Of a DNA stretch of 23,205 nt, positions 7,571 to 15,355 are shown piece by piece. A program made the translations under genes and the position numbers. Each line of letters starts with the position of its first letter. The stretch's first letter is position 1. Below the pieces are notes generated by a model. It was given only the letters and a program-made list of their open reading frames with translations, did no database searches and was not told the origin of the DNA. Location of the stretch: positions 1 through 23,205 of the forward strand of contig JBEGTJ010000020.1 in assembly GCA_041179465.1 (NCBI GenBank), read 5' to 3'. The DNA comes from TMED14 sp041179465 (GTDB lineage: Bacteria > Bacteroidota > Bacteroidia > Flavobacteriales > Schleiferiaceae).

Positions 7571-8935
7571 TCAAAGGTAGTTCACAGTCCAACGGACCAC
7601 AGCGCCCGGTTCGGAGTCCAACGCCAAGGCCTCGCTGAGGCGAATGCCGGGAATCCAGAGCACTTCGCCGGGCGCCTCGCTCGCCGCAAGCACGACCACC
7701 TCGCGGCGCACCGGACTCGGAACCTTGGCCTCGGTCAAGGCGTCGCTGACTTTTTTGCGCCCTTTCAGGCCCAGCGGATGAATGTGGTCGCCCTCCAGCC
7801 ACGTGCGCCAGCACGCGCCGCGGGGCAGCTGCTGGGTGACCGGTTCGGTCGCGTTCCCCAAATTTTTGGGCCGCTGCGTGCCTTCGGTGGCCCAGAGGTG
7901 GACCCGCGAATGCCACACGTCGCCCGACCAAAGCGGCAGCACCACTCGGCCTTCGGCGGGCCGGGTTTCAAAAACCGTTTCGGCCGACGGAAGCAGCAGC
8001 AGCCCCTCGCGGTCGGCCCAAATTTGCCAGCCGTCGCGCTCGAGGTAGGCCCCAACCTGCGCCTCTGCGAGCTGCCGAAGGGCCTCAAGATCAAAGGGCG
8101 CATAGGGCTTTAGGAGCTGATGCACAATGACTTCTGAATGCGGATGGGCCAGCGCGTCGCGGTACAGCACGCGGGCCCCCGGAAGGCGGCGGCTCATCGC
8201 GGTGTACACGCTCGACTCGCGCTGGATTGCGACCTCGGCGAACTTCTGAAGGTTGCGCAGGTGGCGTACGGTAGTGCGAATTCCGTCGCGGGCCTGCGGA
8301 ATCGCCTGCTCCAAGGCCGGCACGGCGTGGTGGCGCAGGTGATTCCGGGTGTACTTGTCGCCTTCGTTGGAGGCGTCTTCGCGCCATTTCAGCCCCATGC
8401 GCTCGGCTTCTGTGCGGAGTTCGGATTTGTGAAAGCCCAAGAGCGGCCGCCGGAGCATGCCGTTTTGGGGCGCCAGGGAGACCAGGCCGTCGATTCCCGT
8501 TCCGCGGGCCGCAAACAGCAGAAAGGTTTCGATCGCGTCGTCGGCGTGGTGGGCCGTGGCGATGAACTCGGCCCCTACTCGGTCGGCTTCGCCCTGGGCC
8601 GCCTCGTAGCGGAGGGCACGGGCGCGCGCCTGAAGGTCGGGGGCCACCCCGAAGTTGGCCGGCGCCTGGACCGCATGCACCGAACAGCCCGCCCGCTCGG
8701 CCCAAGCCCGAACCAGTTCTTCGTCGGCATCCGATTCCGTCCCGCGCAGCCCGTAGTTCACGTGAACCACGTGGAGCGGGTAGCCCTTCGCGAAAAGCGC
8801 CTCGGCCAGAAGCATCGAATCCAGTCCGCCCGAAATGAGCGCCACCACCGGATTTGCGGGCGGGCCGAGCAGCTCGCGCAACTCCGCTCCCACGGCCGCC
8901 TGAAACGCGGGAGACGCCTTAGTCCACGCACTCAT
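7571..8935 (-). CDS. tilS: tRNA(Ile)-lysidine synthase TilS
   Basis: A 454-residue cytoplasmic ATP pyrophosphatase. The PP-loop SGGLDS is at 35-40. The family motifs HVNYGLRG (58-65) and TAHHADDAIETFLL follow, and the C-terminal region (about 350-454) matches the tRNA-binding half. TilS attaches lysine to C34 of the CAU-anticodon isoleucine tRNA so that it reads AUA, and it is normally essential. Its ATG lies inside the pabB 3' end (17-base overlap). The dsbD start follows five bases after its stop, and its last codons contain the dsbD promoter box. Confidence 0.93.
   Translation of the reverse strand: MSAWTKASPAFQAAVGAELRELLGPPANPVVALISGGLDSMLLAEALFAKGYPLHVVHVNYGLRGTESDADEELVRAWAERAGCSVHAVQAPANFGVAPDLQARARALRYEAAQGEADRVGAEFIATAHHADDAIETFLLFAARGTGIDGLVSLAPQNGMLRRPLLGFHKSELRTEAERMGLKWREDASNEGDKYTRNHLRHHAVPALEQAIPQARDGIRTTVRHLRNLQKFAEVAIQRESSVYTAMSRRLPGARVLYRDALAHPHSEVIVHQLLKPYAPFDLEALRQLAEAQVGAYLERDGWQIWADREGLLLLPSAETVFETRPAEGRVVLPLWSGDVWHSRVHLWATEGTQRPKNLGNATEPVTQQLPRGACWRTWLEGDHIHPLGLKGRKKVSDALTEAKVPSPVRREVVVLAASEAPGEVLWIPGIRLSEALALDSEPGAVVRWTVNYL
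7572..7579 (-). promoter_or_regulatory. Internal -7 box (TACCTTTG) before dsbD
   Basis: A perfect TAnnTTTG sits in the last codons and stop of tilS and ends six bases before the dsbD ATG. It would let dsbD and the three genes after it be transcribed apart from the lpdA-led message. It is encoded by the tilS Tyr-Leu-stop codons, so chance cannot be excluded. Confidence 0.4.
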
Positions 8936-10211
8936 TCCACACGTTTTGAGGGGTGGCCGCTTTGAGGAGGCACTCGTCCCATTCGGCCGACGGATCGGCG
9001 GCCAGCGTCAGGGCACTGCCGGCCCAGACTTGCCAAGACGCCGTCGGAAGGTGCCCGAACAGCGTGCGAATCAGCACGTTGAAGTCGGCGCTTCCGTCGG
9101 GGCGCACGTAGCCCATAGCGCCGCTGTACCAACCGCGCGGGCGCGGCTCGTGGGCGTCGATCAGTTCCATGGCGCGGAGCTTGGGGGCGCCCGTCATGCT
9201 GCCCATCGGGAAGCTCGCGGCCACCGCGTCCAGCCAATCGCATTCGGGCTTTAGTTGGGCCTCCACCGTGCTCACCAGGTGGTGCACCGTCTTGAAGGGC
9301 TTGAGCTCGAGGAGGCGCGGTACCGTTACGGTCTGCGGCGCCGCCACTCGGCTGAGGTCGTGGCGGACCAAATCGACGATCATTACGTTTTCAGCCTGCT
9401 CCTTTTCTGCCGCTTGGAGGGCGGACCCTGACGCCGCGTCTGCCGCAGGATCGGCGTGCCGGCTTGCGGTACCCTTGATGGGTTGGCTGTAAAGACGTCC
9501 ACCTTCGGTTACCTTGAGGTAGCGCTCGGGCGAGGCGCTGGCCACCGCGAAGTCACCCCAGCGCATCATTCCGGCCATGCCGGCTTCGGCCCGGTCTTGG
9601 AGCCGCGTGTACAGACGGTACAGGTCGCGCGTTCCGCGGGACTCCGAGCCCACGCACAGGTTGATTTCGTAAATGTCTCCGCGGTGCAAATGCGCGGCTA
9701 GCGACGCTGCCTGGTTTTCGTAGTCGCGGGCGGACCAGTCCATGGACCACGGGGTAGGTTCCTGGCCGCTCGACGCTCGCTTGGAAGGGGGCCGCTGAAG
9801 CCAGGCTTGGGCGTCGCCGTACTCGACGACCGTTCCGTCGCTGCGGCACTCCAGGACCCATTCCGGCTCCCAAAGGGCGAGGTCCGGCTGCCCGCACCAC
9901 GCGTCGGCGCGCCGCGGAAGCGAGGGTTCAAAAGCGTTTTTGAGGTCGTAGCCCAGCACCCCAAACCACCAAGTGGGTCGGCGGCGCCAAACGGCAGCCA
10001 GCTCGGCCCAGCCCTCGGGGGTGGCCCGGTCAAGGGCTTGCACCGCGCGGCAGCCTCCCGCGGCGATCCAGCGCAGGGAATTCAGTTCCTCTGCGGGCGC
10101 GGCTGTGTGGGTTTCGAAAAAGGCAAAGTAGTCCTCACCGGACCCGCGGCGCTGAAGTTCGTCCGCGAGGTCCGCCGGAGGGGTGGACCAAACGCGTTGA
10201 CTCCAGCCCAT
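8919..10211 (-). CDS. pabB: Aminodeoxychorismate synthase component I
   Basis: A 430-residue chorismate-binding enzyme of folate synthesis; with a glutaminase partner it makes 4-amino-4-deoxychorismate. PIKGT at 244-248 carries the lysine (K246) that separates PabB from anthranilate synthase, which has PIAGT. Other motifs are ENVMIVDLVRHDLSRV (274-289), FPMGSMTGAPK (334-344, usually FPGGSITGAPK) and the C-terminal metal-binding stretch WDECLLKA. No pabA or pabC is nearby, and the protein has no fused lyase domain. It starts four bases after lpdA ends, and its end overlaps the tilS start by 17 bases. Confidence 0.9.
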   Translation of the reverse strand: MGWSQRVWSTPPADLADELQRRGSGEDYFAFFETHTAAPAEELNSLRWIAAGGCRAVQALDRATPEGWAELAAVWRRRPTWWFGVLGYDLKNAFEPSLPRRADAWCGQPDLALWEPEWVLECRSDGTVVEYGDAQAWLQRPPSKRASSGQEPTPWSMDWSARDYENQAASLAAHLHRGDIYEINLCVGSESRGTRDLYRLYTRLQDRAEAGMAGMMRWGDFAVASASPERYLKVTEGGRLYSQPIKGTASRHADPAADAASGSALQAAEKEQAENVMIVDLVRHDLSRVAAPQTVTVPRLLELKPFKTVHHLVSTVEAQLKPECDWLDAVAASFPMGSMTGAPKLRAMELIDAHEPRPRGWYSGAMGYVRPDGSADFNVLIRTLFGHLPTASWQVWAGSALTLAADPSAEWDECLLKAATPQNVWNECVD

Positions 10212-10215
10212 GGGA

Positions 10216-11610
10216 CTACATGTGTATGGCTCGTTTGGCCGTCGCGTCCAAGGCCGCCTCTTTGATGGCCTCGGTGTAGGTCGGGTGTCCGTGGCAAATG
10301 CGGGCCACGTCTTCAGCTGAGGCGCGGTACTCCATGGCCACCGCGAGTTCCATGATCAAGTCGGCCGCACGGGCACCCACTATGTGGGCGCCGAGCACCT
10401 CGTCGGTGCTGGCGTCGGCCAACACCTTCACAAACCCGTCGGTATCGCCTGACGCGCGGCTGCGGCCCAGCGCCCGCATCGGGAAATTGCCCACCTTGTA
10501 CCCGCGGCCGCTGGCCTTGAGCTGCTCCTCGGTCTGGCCGACGCTGGCGGCCTCCGGCCACGTGTACACGATACCCGGAATCAAATTGTAGTCCATGTGC
10601 GGCTTCTGGCCGGCAATCTGCTCGGCAACCACTACGCCCTCCTCTTCGGCTTTGTGCGCCAGCATGGCTCCGCGCACCACGTCGCCAATCGCGTAGATGT
10701 GCGGCTGGCTCGTCTGAAGGTGGTCGTTCACGACAAGGCGTCCGCGGTCGTCGGCGGTGAGGCCGGCAGCTTCGTAGTTCAGGCCCGCGGTATTGGCCTT
10801 GCGGCCCACGGCCACGAGGCAGTAGTCGCCCTCGAGCTCCACGGCTTTGCCCTTCTTGTCGGTGGCCTTCACCTTCACCACGTCGCCGTGGCGCTCGACG
10901 CCCTCGACTTTGGTTCCGAGGTGAAACGCCATGCCCGTTTTGCGCAGCACGCGCTGCATCTCCTTGCCGATCGAACCGTCCATCGTAGCGAGGATGGAAT
11001 CCGCGAATTCCACCACCGTCACCTCGGCGCCGAGGCGGGTGTAGACGCTTCCGAGCTCGAGGCCGATCACGCCTCCACCAATTACAATCAGGCGCTTGGG
11101 CACCTCAGGAAGGCTGAGGGCCTCTGTGGAACTGATGATGCGCTCGCCGTCAAACTTGGCGAAGGGAAGCTCGATGGGGGTTGAACCCGTAGCCACGATG
11201 ATGTGCTTGGCCTTGACCGTCTGCTCTTCGGCACCTGAAACCTTGACGGTGTGGGCGTCGACAAACGACCCGAGGCCTTTGAGGACGGTCACCTTGTTCT
11301 TGTTCATCAAAAAGTCGATGCCGGAGCAGGTCGTGTCGACCACCTGCTTTTTGCGGGCCATCATTTGGGCCCAGTTGATTTTGGGTGCCTCGACCTCGAT
11401 GCCGTGCTCGGCAAACGCGTGGGTGGCGTTGTAGTAGTGCTCCGAAGAATCCAGGAGCGCCTTTGAAGGGATGCAGCCGACGTTGAGGCAGGTGCCTCCG
11501 AGGGTGGGGTCTTTTTCAACCAAAGCCGTTGAAAAACCGAGCTGGGCGCAGCGAATGGCGCTCACGTAGCCTCCGGGGCCGGCGCCGATAACGAGTACAT
11601 CGAATTCCAT
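10216..11610 (-). CDS. lpdA: Dihydrolipoyl dehydrogenase
   Basis: A 464-residue flavoprotein, the E3 subunit of 2-oxoacid dehydrogenase complexes and of glycine cleavage. It has the FAD fingerprint GAGPGGYVSA (9-18), the redox-active pair GGTCLNVGCIPSK (C41 and C46), a second nucleotide fold near VIGGGVIGLELGSV, and the catalytic H442-P-x3-E447 dyad (HGHPTYTEA). Length and motifs are those of a normal, complete enzyme. It leads a long minus-strand run, and a perfect TACCTTTG box ends four bases before its ATG. No E1 or E2 genes are nearby. Confidence 0.96.
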   Translation of the reverse strand: MEFDVLVIGAGPGGYVSAIRCAQLGFSTALVEKDPTLGGTCLNVGCIPSKALLDSSEHYYNATHAFAEHGIEVEAPKINWAQMMARKKQVVDTTCSGIDFLMNKNKVTVLKGLGSFVDAHTVKVSGAEEQTVKAKHIIVATGSTPIELPFAKFDGERIISSTEALSLPEVPKRLIVIGGGVIGLELGSVYTRLGAEVTVVEFADSILATMDGSIGKEMQRVLRKTGMAFHLGTKVEGVERHGDVVKVKATDKKGKAVELEGDYCLVAVGRKANTAGLNYEAAGLTADDRGRLVVNDHLQTSQPHIYAIGDVVRGAMLAHKAEEEGVVVAEQIAGQKPHMDYNLIPGIVYTWPEAASVGQTEEQLKASGRGYKVGNFPMRALGRSRASGDTDGFVKVLADASTDEVLGAHIVGARAADLIMELAVAMEYRASAEDVARICHGHPTYTEAIKEAALDATAKRAIHM

Positions 11611-11614
11611 GCGG

Positions 11615-11622
11615 CAAAGGTA
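11615..11622 (-). promoter_or_regulatory. -7 promoter box (TACCTTTG) of lpdA
   Basis: TACCTTTG matches TAnnTTTG exactly and ends four bases before the lpdA ATG. It lies in the 72-base gap after lnt and should drive the seven-gene run. Confidence 0.65.
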
Positions 11623-11682
11623 GGCTCCACGGGCGTGCGCGAGGCCGGCGACCTCAGGAATTCCGCCCTCCGACCCGCCAAG

Positions 11683-13287
11683 TTAGGCGGCCTGAAGCCC
11701 CCGCATCCGGCGAACCATCAAACTCAGAAGCAGGAAACCAAAGACAAAAAGGCCCCATTGGCCGACGATGTCGCCGTGGCGCACAAAAAACGTCGGTTCA
11801 GTGAACGTGGGCACCGTCGCCTTGAGGATGCCCCGCTGGTCCCAGCCGAGCGACCGCTGCACCTGACCGTCGGGGCCGATGACGGCCGAAATTCCGGTGT
11901 TGGCGCTGCGAAGCACGGCCCGATTCTGCTCTACGGCGCGCAGCCGAGCGTAGTGCAGGTGGGCCACATGGCCGGGGGTGTTGCCCCACCAGCCGTCGTT
12001 GGTAATGATGGTGAGCACCTGGGCGCCAGCAGCCGAAAACTCGGCTGCGTAGGGACCAAAGTCCTGTTCCCAGCAGATGGGGGCGCCGATGCGGGGCAGG
12101 TCGGGACCGGCTTCAAAGACGCTGCGTTCAGTTTGGGTGGCGAGGGTCCCGGTAGTTCCGCCGAGCGAAAGGGTGAGGTCGCCCAGCAGGGCGCTCAAGG
12201 TCGTCGCCATGGGCATGGTCTCGACGCCCACCACGAGCTTGGACTTGCGGTAGATCTGCAGCGGAAGGCCGGCCCGAGCAAAAACAGCCGAGTTGGCGTA
12301 GCTCACGAAGCGGCGGTCGTCGATGCGTCGAGCCGCGGGGTTGCCGGGCTCTTCGCCGTGCAGTCGGTAGGTGGTCGCGCCGAGGACCACGCCCCAGCCA
12401 TCGCGCAGCAGCGGCTCAAAGGCGATCAGCGACGGCCAGTTTGAGGCGTAGTTCTCGTCAAGCCCTTCGTGCAAGAAGGTTTCGGGCAGCACGACGAGCC
12501 CCGGCGCCGAATCGGCCAACGCCGCGGCCTGCGCCGCCCATTCGCGGGCCTGCTGCAAATCGGGCGTTTGAAACTTCTGGGTGTAGGGGTCGACGTTGGG
12601 CTGCACAACTAGGGCACGCAGGCTACCGGTGGGTTGCTGGGCGTCCAGCCAAGCCCCCAAGCCGTAGCTCAGGGCCACGGGAACGAGCACCGCCGAGGCG
12701 AATACGCGGCGGGCACCGCGCGTTCCGCCCTCCACCAGCTGCCAAGCCGCCACGTTGGCCAAGAGCAGCCAAAGGCTTCCGCCGCGAGGACCCGTCCAGG
12801 CGTACCAGCGCACCCAGTGCGGAACCTCCGCAAAGGCGTTGCCCAAATTCAGCCACGGAAAGCTGAAAGCCCAGTCGTCGTGCAGGATCTCGACGGCCAG
12901 CCAGCCCGTGACCCACAGCCAAAGGGCCGTGCGAAGGCCGACGTGGCGCGCGGCGTAGCTGTACAGCGTCCAGACGCCGGCCATGAGGGTTCCGTTGATG
13001 AGGACCGCGCCGAGCACCCCGGACCAGTGGGCGCCCGCCACCCACCACGTGGTAGACAGGGTGAACAGAGCCATGCTGCACCAGGACCAAGCCGCCACCG
13101 TTCGCAGCGGGGCCCCTTGGGTCCGCAAGCGGGCTTCGAGCACCAGCATGGGCACCATCGACACCCACAAAAGCGGCGCCAGCACTGGGAATTCGTGGTA
13201 GCCCAAGGTTCCGGGCCACGCGAGGCATAGGAAGAGCGGAGTAAGCAGGGCCAGCGCCCCATTCGGAAGTCGGTTCAGCATCGCCAT
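11683..13287 (-). CDS. lnt: Apolipoprotein N-acyltransferase
   Basis: A 534-residue inner-membrane enzyme that adds the third acyl chain to lipoproteins. The first ~220 residues hold about six membrane segments, and a final one lies near 508-525. The nitrilase-like periplasmic domain carries the catalytic triad: E269 (VVLPETF), K348 (YRKSKLV) and C405 (GAPICWEQ). The frame runs 98 codons further upstream over the pssA start, but the family N-terminus begins at MAMLNRL. The ATG at 13287 is five bases after a perfect TACCTTTG box; a second in-frame ATG follows at 13281. pssA diverges from it across 31 bases. Confidence 0.93.
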   Translation of the reverse strand: MAMLNRLPNGALALLTPLFLCLAWPGTLGYHEFPVLAPLLWVSMVPMLVLEARLRTQGAPLRTVAAWSWCSMALFTLSTTWWVAGAHWSGVLGAVLINGTLMAGVWTLYSYAARHVGLRTALWLWVTGWLAVEILHDDWAFSFPWLNLGNAFAEVPHWVRWYAWTGPRGGSLWLLLANVAAWQLVEGGTRGARRVFASAVLVPVALSYGLGAWLDAQQPTGSLRALVVQPNVDPYTQKFQTPDLQQAREWAAQAAALADSAPGLVVLPETFLHEGLDENYASNWPSLIAFEPLLRDGWGVVLGATTYRLHGEEPGNPAARRIDDRRFVSYANSAVFARAGLPLQIYRKSKLVVGVETMPMATTLSALLGDLTLSLGGTTGTLATQTERSVFEAGPDLPRIGAPICWEQDFGPYAAEFSAAGAQVLTIITNDGWWGNTPGHVAHLHYARLRAVEQNRAVLRSANTGISAVIGPDGQVQRSLGWDQRGILKATVPTFTEPTFFVRHGDIVGQWGLFVFGFLLLSLMVRRMRGLQAA

Positions 13288-13292
13288 GACCC

Positions 13293-13300
13293 CAAAGGTA
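13293..13300 (-). promoter_or_regulatory. -7 promoter box (TACCTTTG) of lnt
   Basis: An exact TAnnTTTG ending five bases before the lnt ATG. It lies back to back with the pssA box only six bases away, so the two promoters overlap physically. Confidence 0.6.
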
Positions 13301-13306
13301 GCGCCG

Positions 13307-13314
13307 TACTTTTG
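13307..13314 (+). promoter_or_regulatory. -7 promoter box (TACTTTTG) of pssA
   Basis: An exact TAnnTTTG ending four bases before the pssA ATG at 13319. It fixes that start over an upstream in-frame ATG at 13286, which lies before the box. Confidence 0.6.
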
Positions 13315-13318
13315 TGGA

Positions 13319-13993
13319 ATGCGATGGATTCCGAACGCCCTCACCTTGGGCAACGTGGCCTGCGGAATGGCCGCCATTTGGTACTTGATGTTCCAGAATT
13401 TTGAGTACGCCACCGCCGCGGTGATGCTGGCCTTTGTGTTCGACGGCCTCGACGGCTGGGCCGCCCGCAAAGTCGGGGTGAGCGGAGAACTGGGCGTGCA
13501 GTTGGACAGCCTGGCGGACGCGATTACGTTCGGAGTGGTTCCGGGATTCATGTGGATGCAGCTCGCGATGTGGATGAACACCGGCTACGGCTGGCCGGCT
13601 TTACCCGTGCTCGGATGGGCCGTTACCTTGGCCTCGGTGTACCGCTTGGCTCGCTTTAATTCCGACATGAAGGACTACCCTGGGTTCTTGGGCATGCCCA
13701 CTCCGGCCAACACTGCGTTTGTAGTGGGCTTGATGTATGCGGCCGACGCCGAGCTGATTCCGCTGCACCCGGGCTGCTACCTCGTCGCCCTCGCGTGGTC
13801 GGTGTACAGCCTCAACGCCCCGTTTACGGTGGCTTCGTTCAAGGACCTGCCGTCGGGTTGGCTTGCGCGCGGATTTCGGCTGGCCTGGCTCGCGGTATCG
13901 CTCGCGGCTTTTGCGCTTTGGGGCTTGGCCGCGATGGCGGTTGCCGTACCTTTGCTGCCTGTAGTTTCTGCCCTCGAAAAACGCTTTTTATGA
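13319..13993 (+). CDS. pssA: CDP-diacylglycerol-serine O-phosphatidyltransferase
   Basis: A 224-residue membrane enzyme that makes phosphatidylserine, the precursor of phosphatidylethanolamine. It opens with MRWIPNALTLGNVACG, the typical N-terminus of the Bacillus-type PssA. The CDP-alcohol phosphotransferase signature DGxxARx8GxxxDxxxD is complete (DGWAAR ... G ... D ... D, within about residues 45-70). Several hydrophobic segments follow, to the C-terminus. It heads a plus-strand unit whose next gene, purS, overlaps its stop as ATGA. Confidence 0.92.
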   Translation: MRWIPNALTLGNVACGMAAIWYLMFQNFEYATAAVMLAFVFDGLDGWAARKVGVSGELGVQLDSLADAITFGVVPGFMWMQLAMWMNTGYGWPALPVLGWAVTLASVYRLARFNSDMKDYPGFLGMPTPANTAFVVGLMYAADAELIPLHPGCYLVALAWSVYSLNAPFTVASFKDLPSGWLARGFRLAWLAVSLAAFALWGLAAMAVAVPLLPVVSALEKRFL

Positions 13994-14244
13994 AATTCCG
14001 CGCTGAAATCAACGTGATGCCCCACAAGGCACTTCTGGACCCCCAAGGCAAGGCTGTGAGCCAAAGCATGCCGTCGCTCGGCCTGCCCGAAGTAGGCGGA
14101 GTGCGCATCGGCAAGCACATTACCCTTGAAATCGAGGCAGCTAGCAAAGACGAGGCGCACGAAAAGGTGACGATTGCCTGCCAAAAGTTGCTCGCCAACC
14201 CGATTATGGAGAGCTTCGAATTCGAACTCTTCAACCAAGCGTAG
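13990..14244 (+). CDS. purS: Phosphoribosylformylglycinamidine synthase subunit PurS
   Basis: An 84-residue protein whose sequence (KFRAEINVMPHKALLDPQGKAV ... VGGVRIGKHITLEIEA ... CQKLLANPIMESFEFEL) is the full PurS fold. PurS bridges PurQ and the small form of PurL in the fourth step of purine synthesis. Its presence implies that the organism uses the three-subunit enzyme, but no purL or purQ lies in the window. The ATG overlaps the pssA stop by four bases, and the aldo/keto reductase starts four bases after its stop. Confidence 0.93.
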   Translation: MKFRAEINVMPHKALLDPQGKAVSQSMPSLGLPEVGGVRIGKHITLEIEAASKDEAHEKVTIACQKLLANPIMESFEFELFNQA

Positions 14245-14248
14245 CGCG

Positions 14249-15232
14249 ATGGAATACCGTCGTTTAGGTCGCTCGGGCTTGCAGCTTAGCGAGCTATCCT
14301 TCGGTACCTGGATCACGTTCGGCAACCAAATTCCGTACGCGACCGCCAAGGATTTGCTGGCGACGGCCTACGACGCCGGCGTCAACTTTTTTGACAACGC
14401 TGAGGTCTACGCCCACGGCGAATCGGAGCGGGTAATGGGCCAAATGCTCAGCGAGCTCGGCTGGTCGCGCGACAGCTACACGGTCTCGTCCAAAGTCTTT
14501 TTTGGCGCCGGCGGCAAGCTCCCGACGCAGCGCGGACTGCACCGCAAGCACGTGATGGAGGCCTGCCACCAAGCCCTCGAGCGCCTCCGCGTCGACTACC
14601 TCGACCTGTACTTCTGCCACCGACCCGACAAGGCGACCCCGATCGAAGAGACCGTCTGGACCATGCACCAACTGATCATGCAGGGCAAAATCCTGTACTG
14701 GGGCACCTCAGAATGGAGCGCCGAAGAGATCATGGACGCCCAGCGCGTCGCGGACCAGCACCATTTAATCGGCCCAAGCATGGAGCAGCCGCAGTACAAC
14801 CTGCTGCACCGCGAAAAGATGGAGTCGGAGTTCCTTCGGCTTTTTGACCGACTCGGACTCGGAACCACCATTTGGTCGCCCCTCGCCTCCGGCATCTTGA
14901 CCAACAAGTACCGCGACGGCTTGGCCGACGACGTGCGCCTGAACCGCGAAGAACTCGCCTGGCTGAAGGACCGGAATGTCGTCGAAGAGAAGCTGGCGGT
15001 GGCCCAACGTCTAGCCGAATTAGCCGCTTCGCTCGGAATCACTCCGGCGCAGCTGAGCATCGCATGGTGCTTGAAAAACCCGCACGTTTCGACGGTCATG
15101 CTCGGAGCCACTCGGGTAGAACAGCTTCAGGAAAATTTGAAGTCGGCCGAGGCCGTCGCGCTCCTCACCCCGGAGGTCCTGGAGCGCATCGAGGGCATCG
15201 TCGGCAACAAGCCGGTGCTTGCGCCCTACTGA
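14249..15232 (+). CDS. Aldo/keto reductase, Kv-beta (AKR6)-like
   Basis: A 327-residue NADPH-dependent oxidoreductase with a TIM-barrel fold. The catalytic set is D49, Y54 (DNAEVY), K82 (SSKVFF) and H124 (FCHRPD). Segments such as FGTWITFGNQI, TQRGLHRKH, YWGTSEWS, WSPLASGILTNKY, IAWCLKNPHVSTVMLGA and the terminal GNKP closely follow the potassium-channel beta subunits and bacterial relatives such as YghZ. Channel beta subunits usually have Asn where H124 stands, so this protein keeps the classical reductase tetrad. The substrate is unknown. It is the last gene of the pssA-purS unit, and strong hairpins follow it. Confidence 0.88.
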   Translation: MEYRRLGRSGLQLSELSFGTWITFGNQIPYATAKDLLATAYDAGVNFFDNAEVYAHGESERVMGQMLSELGWSRDSYTVSSKVFFGAGGKLPTQRGLHRKHVMEACHQALERLRVDYLDLYFCHRPDKATPIEETVWTMHQLIMQGKILYWGTSEWSAEEIMDAQRVADQHHLIGPSMEQPQYNLLHREKMESEFLRLFDRLGLGTTIWSPLASGILTNKYRDGLADDVRLNREELAWLKDRNVVEEKLAVAQRLAELAASLGITPAQLSIAWCLKNPHVSTVMLGATRVEQLQENLKSAEAVALLTPEVLERIEGIVGNKPVLAPY

Positions 15233-15257
15233 GCAGCTGTCTTTTAGCGTTTAACCT

Positions 15258-15301
15258 CGGCTTTCGGAGCCGTTGGAACCGACTCGGGCCCGAGGACGGT
15301 T
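15258..15301 (+). terminator. Two hairpins after the aldo/keto reductase gene (possible terminator)
   Basis: Within the 123-base gap before the secreted-protein gene are two stems. One is CGGCT-TTCGG-AGCCG (15258-15272). The other is stronger, at 15277-15301: AACCG/CGGTT flanks the 12-base palindrome CTCGGGCCCGAG. No good T-run follows (only TTTT at 15306), so a classical rho-independent terminator is doubtful. They may insulate the low-GC operon or act as an attenuator. The rest of the gap shows no TAnnTTTG box. Confidence 0.35.
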
Positions 15302-15355
15302 GGAGTTTTGAGCCGTTCCCCAAGGTGGGGATCGCTAACCTCAAATCTCTCATTT

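Noticed and set aside
7566..7931. 122-codon N-terminal extension of dsbD
   Set aside because: It lies wholly over the tilS 3' end in another frame, has no domain features, and would bury the signal peptide that starts at 7565.
13288..13581. 98-codon N-terminal extension of lnt
   Set aside because: It runs antisense over the pssA start, lacks family similarity, and lies upstream of the promoter box next to the ATG at 13287.
15233..15355. TAnnTTTG promoter before the 15356 gene
   Set aside because: The nearest candidate (TAACCTCA at 15336) lacks the TTTG half, and no box stands 4-6 bases before the ATG.
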